Source: Akkermansiaceae bacterium | GTDB lineage: Bacteria; Verrucomicrobiota; Verrucomicrobiia; Verrucomicrobiales; Akkermansiaceae | DNA length: 9,908 nt | Direction of reading: 5' to 3' | NCBI GenBank assembly: GCA_029288115.1 | Contig: JARFPV010000663.1 | Location: 1-9,908, forward strand | In this document: in pieces, positions 6,706 to 9,908 of the stretch | Layout: every line of letters starts with the position of its first letter | Numbering within the stretch: position 1 is the first letter of the stretch | Translations under genes and position numbers: made by a program | Notes under the pieces: model-generated | What the model was told of the DNA's origin: nothing | Databases searched by the model: none | The model's input: the letters and a program-made list of their open reading frames with translations, nothing else

Positions 6706-7819
6706 ATTTAACAACGTTGTATGCCCAGTCGAGCCACGGAATGAGGGCTTCCAGATCTTCGCTGTTTACCGTAGCACCACACCAGATACGGAGTCCGGCC
6801 GGTGCATCACGATAGGCACCGATATCGTACGCCGCATCTTCTGTGGCGAGTAGCTTGATCATTTCTTTGACTTTGTCAGCTTCAAGATCAAGGCTAAGGC
6901 AGACGGAGGTGGTCGATGCCGTGGCAGGATCTTTAGCCAGATTACTTACCCAATCACGCCCGGCTACGAATTTTTCGATCACGGAAGCATTGCTATCAGC
7001 ACGCGCGATCATCGCGCTAAGACCACCGATGGATTCTGCCCAGTCGAGCGCATCGATATAATCTGCTACAGCGATCATGGAGGGTGTGTTGATTGTTTCG
7101 CCCCTGAAGATGCCTGCGTTAATGTTGTCGCCTTTGAGCAAACGGAAAATCTTTGGTAGCGGACGGTCTGGTTTGTACGACTCAAGGCGAGCAACTGCAC
7201 GAGGACTCAGGATGATCATGCCGTGACCACCTTCACCACCGAGAACTTTTTGCCACGAGTAGGTAGTGACATCCAGTTTTTCCCATGGGAGGTCCATGGC
7301 GAATGCTGCCGAGGTCGCGTCGCAGATGGTGATGCCATCGCGATCGTCTCTAATCCAGTCAGCATTAGGCACACGCACACCAGACGTAGTGCCATTCCAT
7401 GTAAACACAACATCATTGGCCGGGTTAACCCTGCTGAGATCCGGGAGTTCCCCATAGCCCGCTGTGATTTCATTCACCTGATCCAGCTTCAACTGCTTGT
7501 TAATGTCTGTGAGCCAACCTTTGCCAAAGGATTCCCAGTGGCATACATCAACTGCTCTTTCGCCAAGCATATGCCAGAGCACCATTTCAACTGCTCCTGT
7601 GTCAGAAGCAGGGACGATTCCAATGAGGTAATCATCGGGAACGTTGAGTATCTTACGTGTTTTATCGATTGCCTCCTGAAGCATTTTCTTGCCTATCGCT
7701 GACCGGTGGGAACGTCCGAGGCAGTCTTGATTGAGGTTCGCAAGGCTGTAACCCGGGCGTTTGGCACATGGGCCAGAAGAAAAGTAAGGACGGGCTGGTT
7801 TGGAGGTTGGTTTAGACAT
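6704..7819 (-). CDS. serC: Phosphoserine aminotransferase
   Basis: SerC converts 3-phosphohydroxypyruvate and glutamate to O-phosphoserine and 2-oxoglutarate in serine synthesis, in the cytosol with PLP. The 371-aa product has the PLP lysine at 191 in [16 protein letters not shown]. The PLP-ring aspartate is Asp167 in ICDATSA, the phosphate-binding SDTGA lies at 72-76, and the substrate-side GRSHRS is at 35-40. The sequence pattern ([15 protein letters not shown] at the N-terminus, WNGTTSGVR) matches the longer SerC subtype known from alphaproteobacteria and Methanosarcina rather than the E. coli type. The ATG at 7819 starts [17 protein letters not shown]. No Shine-Dalgarno is visible. It is transcribed alone, 296 bases downstream of the LuxR-type gene on the same strand. 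Confidence 0.94.
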   Translation of the reverse strand: MSKPTSKPARPYFSSGPCAKRPGYSLANLNQDCLGRSHRSAIGKKMLQEAIDKTRKILNVPDDYLIGIVPASDTGAVEMVLWHMLGERAVDVCHWESFGKGWLTDINKQLKLDQVNEITAGYGELPDLSRVNPANDVVFTWNGTTSGVRVPNADWIRDDRDGITICDATSAAFAMDLPWEKLDVTTYSWQKVLGGEGGHGMIILSPRAVARLESYKPDRPLPKIFRLLKGDNINAGIFRGETINTPSMIAVADYIDALDWAESIGGLSAMIARADSNASVIEKFVAGRDWVSNLAKDPATASTTSVCLSLDLEADKVKEMIKLLATEDAAYDIGAYRDAPAGLRIWCGATVNSEDLEALIPWLDWAYNVVK

Positions 7820-8115
7820 ATTCGAGATGAGGATGATCGGCTGGGGGATACCTAAATAAAGCGAGACCAGAGGTCAACTACCCGTTGTGACACAATTCTC
7901 TATGCGTGATATATCCAAATCATGGCTTCAACTCAAATGAGTCATTATGGGCGTAATCACGACCGAGAATCGATCAGGGTTACCTCTGTGCTGGCCCAGT
8001 CGCATCAGCGGCAAAAATACAGAAAGTAAGTGCAAATGCACATGAAAGACATCGTACTACTACTTTCATAGATGCAAAGCTACATCATTGCCTTCCACAC
8101 AGCAGAGCCTCATGC
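7820..8115. other. Intergenic region between the regulator gene and serC
   Basis: No credible gene is seen. On the minus strand a -35-like TTGACC (7872-7877) faces serC, followed by an AT-rich stretch (TTTATTTAGGTAT), but no good -10 hexamer. Three small palindromes are present: TTGTG-A-CACAA (7885-7895), ACTCA-AA-TGAGT (7931-7942) and GTGCA-AA-TGCAC (8030-8041). A 7-bp inverted pair ATGAAAG/CTTTCAT (8042-8048 and 8063-8069) lies downstream of the regulator gene. Any of these could be operators or weak transcript ends, but none is convincing alone. Confidence 0.4.
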
Positions 8116-8940
8116 TTACTTAGCCCCGAGCACCAATGCCATGAGCCCGACCCGACCCTTCACATTAAATTTTCTGTAAAGTTTCCTCGCGTAATCATGA
8201 ACCGTGTGAGCTGACAAACCCATCTGATCTGCGATCTCTGCCTCAGACATGGTGGTAAGCAGATACCGGTAGGTCTCACGCTCACGCTGACTGAGTGGTG
8301 TAGAGGCATGAATCGCACCATGCTCCATACAAAGATTCATATGCAACTCCTGCAGACCAGTAATCGCCAGCTGAAAATACCTCTTGTCTGAAGCGCTAAA
8401 TGGCTCACCCTTGATCGGCCGATCTAACACAATTACACACTCACAACCATCAATGACAGGAAGTGCACCTGCCATCCTCTCTCCAACACCGTAAAAATTG
8501 AGAAACTTGCGCGCCATCCAGTGTGTTTTCCACTCCTCGTCCGACATCACATCCTCTCGAATGAAGGCACGTGCTTCTCCCGCTTCATCAATCAGTTTGC
8601 GACTGATAGGATCGACACCGCTTTTCCGAGCAACCAAACACCACCACACAAACACCCACAACACAAATAAAACAGCATACAAGAACGACGCGGCCACCGG
8701 AACCCAGCCGTCCATCTCCTCGGTGACCAGAGAGAAGTGATCATCGGCCATTTTTAGATCGTTTACTTTAAACTGGCGTATAGCAAGCCAGGAGGCGTCC
8801 TCAGCACTCAAAGTCGTGCACAATCCTTCTAACACACCTTGCATGGCCTCCATGGATTGATGCACTGGATAACTTGCTGCCTCACTCCAGAGGGAATGAA
8901 GCCGACACACAACAGCAGCATCCAAATCAGAATCTAACAT
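8116..8940 (-). CDS. LuxR-type HTH transcriptional regulator with a central hydrophobic segment
   Basis: The 274-aa protein ends in a LuxR/FixJ-type DNA-binding domain (about 214-271). It reads PLSQRERETYRYLLTTMSEAEIADQMGLS, then AHTVHDYARKLYRKFNV, then KGRVGLMAL, with the recognition helix around AHTVHDYARKLY. The N-terminal 210 residues resemble the sensor part of verrucomicrobial LuxR-tailed proteins (MLDSDLDAAVVCRLHSLW; HWMARKFLNFYGVGERMAG), whose ligand is not known to me. No receiver-domain phospho-aspartate pattern and no acyl-homoserine-lactone domain is evident. Residues 79-103 form a strongly hydrophobic, Trp-rich run ending in VARK, long enough for a membrane helix, which is unusual for this class. 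The ATG at 8940 is preceded by AGGG 10 bases upstream. It is divergent from the GHL10-like gene, so it may control that gene or itself. Confidence 0.88.
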   Translation of the reverse strand: MLDSDLDAAVVCRLHSLWSEAASYPVHQSMEAMQGVLEGLCTTLSAEDASWLAIRQFKVNDLKMADDHFSLVTEEMDGWVPVAASFLYAVLFVLWVFVWWCLVARKSGVDPISRKLIDEAGEARAFIREDVMSDEEWKTHWMARKFLNFYGVGERMAGALPVIDGCECVIVLDRPIKGEPFSASDKRYFQLAITGLQELHMNLCMEHGAIHASTPLSQRERETYRYLLTTMSEAEIADQMGLSAHTVHDYARKLYRKFNVKGRVGLMALVLGAK

Positions 8941-8951
8941 TTGATAAATAC

Positions 8952-8960
8952 CCTATACCA
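8952..8960 (-). promoter_or_regulatory. Candidate extended -10 promoter for the LuxR-type gene
   Basis: On the minus strand TGG-TATAGG gives an extended -10 (TGn plus TATA..), about 12 bases before the start codon. A TTGAAG lies 15 bases further upstream. The leader would be very short. Weak support. Confidence 0.25.
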
Positions 8961-9007
8961 TCGCCAAGCAACCTTCAAGAATATCCTAACAATAGTTTTG
9001 GCAATTA

Positions 9008-9021
9008 CCCCTATTCAGGGG
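9008..9021. promoter_or_regulatory. CCCCT-ATTC-AGGGG palindrome, possible operator
   Basis: A perfect 5+5 bp inverted repeat with a 4-base centre lies 68 bases upstream of the LuxR-type start and 255 bases upstream of the GHL10-like start. Its dyad symmetry and place in a divergent promoter region fit a dimeric regulator site, perhaps for the adjacent LuxR-type protein; that link is inference. Confidence 0.4.
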
Positions 9022-9045
9022 GGTTGCAGGAAGGCTAGCTCATGA

Positions 9046-9061
9046 TAGCCTGTTAGCCTGT
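9046..9061. repeat. Tandem 8-bp direct repeat TAGCCTGT x2
   Basis: Two exact copies abut and are followed by a partial third (TTAGG). The first copy also pairs as TAGCC with GGCTA at 9033-9037, so a small hairpin with an 8-base loop is possible. It lies between the CCCCT/AGGGG palindrome and the long inverted repeat. Confidence 0.55.
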
Positions 9062-9077
9062 TTAGGTAACATCAATT

Positions 9078-9162
9078 TTGTCGTGTGACCGCTTACGTGT
9101 TATTTGTGTTGTGTGTTGCACATAAATGAAGCGGCCTTTTCAAGGTAACGGTCACACGGCAA
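9078..9162. repeat. Long imperfect inverted repeat, 18 paired bases with a 48-base loop
   Basis: The left arm 9078-9096 pairs with the right arm 9145-9162. There are 10 perfect pairs (CGTGTGACCG with CGGTCACACG), one T-G wobble and TTG/CAA on the outside, and TTAC/GTAA on the inside after a single bulged C at 9092. AATTT occurs on both outer sides (9074-9078 and 9161-9165), which could be a target-site duplication or chance. It could be a small MITE-like element, a structured leader or a small RNA. No ORF is inside. Confidence 0.6.
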
Positions 9163-9207
9163 TTTCAGGAATCATCCATAAACCCATGATTTTCAGTATG
9201 GAGTTTT

Positions 9208-9257
9208 TTGACAAACCATCCAGAACCGGGATTTACCTTGATGCCCGGCGGTATAAA
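9208..9257 (+). promoter_or_regulatory. Candidate promoter elements for the GHL10-like gene
   Basis: A consensus -35 TTGACA lies at 9208-9213 and a good -10-like TATAAA at 9252-9257. They are 38 bases apart, so they cannot form one sigma-70 promoter. At 17-base spacing the TTGACA has only ATTTAC. The TATAAA would give a leader of about 10 bases before the ATG at 9276. The remaining 335-base gap (8941-9275) contains the repeats listed separately and no credible gene. Confidence 0.3.
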
Positions 9258-9275
9258 ATGTTTTCTTAGCACGGT

Positions 9276-9804
9276 ATGTTACAACCCACTCTGCGTATCC
9301 TCTTTGCATGTGGAATCATGAGTTCCACTGCCATCGCGCAAAATTACTCACCATGCCGCGAAACGCCCCCTGCAGTGACTCGCGAGTTTCGTGGTGCCTG
9401 GGTAGCTTGCGTTTATAATATCGACTGGCCAAGCCGCAAAGGTCTCTCATCGAGTGCTCAACAGGGAGAAATGCGCGCCATTCTAGATCAGATGGCGCAA
9501 ATGAGAATGAATGCCATTATTTTTCAAGTACGACCGAACGCAGATGCGGTTTACAGCTCAAGACTTGAACCATGGAGCCCATGGCTGACTGGCTCAATGG
9601 GTCGATCCCCCGGATATGACCCGCTGGCATACTGCATCTCACAAGCCCATGCGCGCGGTATTGAAGTCCATGCTTGGTTCAACCCCTATCGGGCACTTCC
9701 AAACGCATCCATGCCGGTGTCGAGCAAACACATCACTCGCACCCATCCGTCGTTAATCCGTCGATTCAAGAGCTATAAGTGGATGGACCCATCCCACAGT
9801 GCTA
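9276..9804 (+). CDS. GHL10 / DUF187-type glycosyl-hydrolase-like protein, truncated at the contig end
   Basis: This is the N-terminal part of an exported (beta/alpha)8-barrel protein of the GHL10 type (PF02638), some members of which act on peptidoglycan-derived or other glycans. A signal peptide is likely at 1-21 (core ILFACGIMSSTAIA, cleaved after IAQ or nearby). Family motifs follow: REFRGAWVACVYNIDWPS (36-53), the strand NAIIFQVRPNADAVYSS (79-95), LEPWSPWLTG (97-106) and GIEVHAWFNPYRA (128-140). Only about 176 residues are genomic; full-length members are usually 350-550. The open frame runs on to 9849, but its last 13 residues (VSYTHLTLPTKIV) are translated sequencing adapter, a well-known contaminant peptide. 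The gene is divergent from the LuxR-type regulator. Confidence 0.9.

Positions 9805-9908
<104 letters not shown>

Noticed and set aside
7223..7702. A 159-codon open frame on the plus strand opposite serC
   Set aside because: It is antisense to a clear phosphoserine aminotransferase, with no family resemblance and no ribosome-binding site.
8042..8069. ATGAAAG/CTTTCAT inverted pair as terminator of the LuxR-type gene
   Set aside because: The stem is only 7 AT-rich pairs with a 14-base loop and no T-run follows on the minus strand.
9176..9209. CCATA/TATGG followed by TTTTTT as an intrinsic terminator
   Set aside because: A 5-bp stem with a 16-base loop is too weak, and on the plus strand there is no upstream gene for it to terminate.

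Overview
This window looks like the end of a metagenomic or draft-genome contig from a Verrucomicrobiota-type bacterium. It has roughly 50-55% GC by eye. Its gene mix is typical of that group: an exported sulfatase, a ThuA-domain protein, a GHL10-type (DUF187) glycosidase-like protein and a LuxR-tailed regulator. Almost no gene is preceded by a clear Shine-Dalgarno sequence. The assignment is inferred from gene content only.

Left part (1-1617): a type III polyketide synthase (chalcone-synthase-like) runs in from the left edge on the + strand. Its recognisable N-terminal coding region (1-108) is cut from the catalytic body by an in-frame TAG at 109-111. It converges on purN (- strand), and the two stop codons share a TTAA.

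Centre (1690-6596, + strand): six closely packed reading frames may form one transcription unit. They are an M29 metallo-aminopeptidase, a two-helix membrane protein of unknown function, a tiny hydrophobic ORF that may be its frameshifted C-terminus, a secreted formylglycine-type sulfatase, a stand-alone DsbD N-terminal-like periplasmic protein, and a secreted ThuA-domain protein. The last three each carry a signal peptide and are overlapped or spaced by a few bases, which suggests a periplasmic sulfated-glycan or sugar-degradation module.

Right part (6597-9908): phosphoserine aminotransferase (serC) and a LuxR-type regulator lie on the - strand. The regulator has an unusual central hydrophobic segment. 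A 335-bp divergent intergenic region follows; it holds a CCCCT/AGGGG palindrome, an 8-bp tandem repeat and an 18-bp inverted repeat. The + strand GHL10-like gene then starts and is broken off at 9804. From 9805 on the sequence is not biological: Illumina Nextera adapter, a 10-base index, then poly-G.

No clearly new multi-gene system is evident. The items most worth a second look are the possible -1 frameshift site at 3198-3204, the TAG-interrupted polyketide synthase, the long inverted repeat at 9078-9162, the membrane-like LuxR regulator, and the contaminated contig end.
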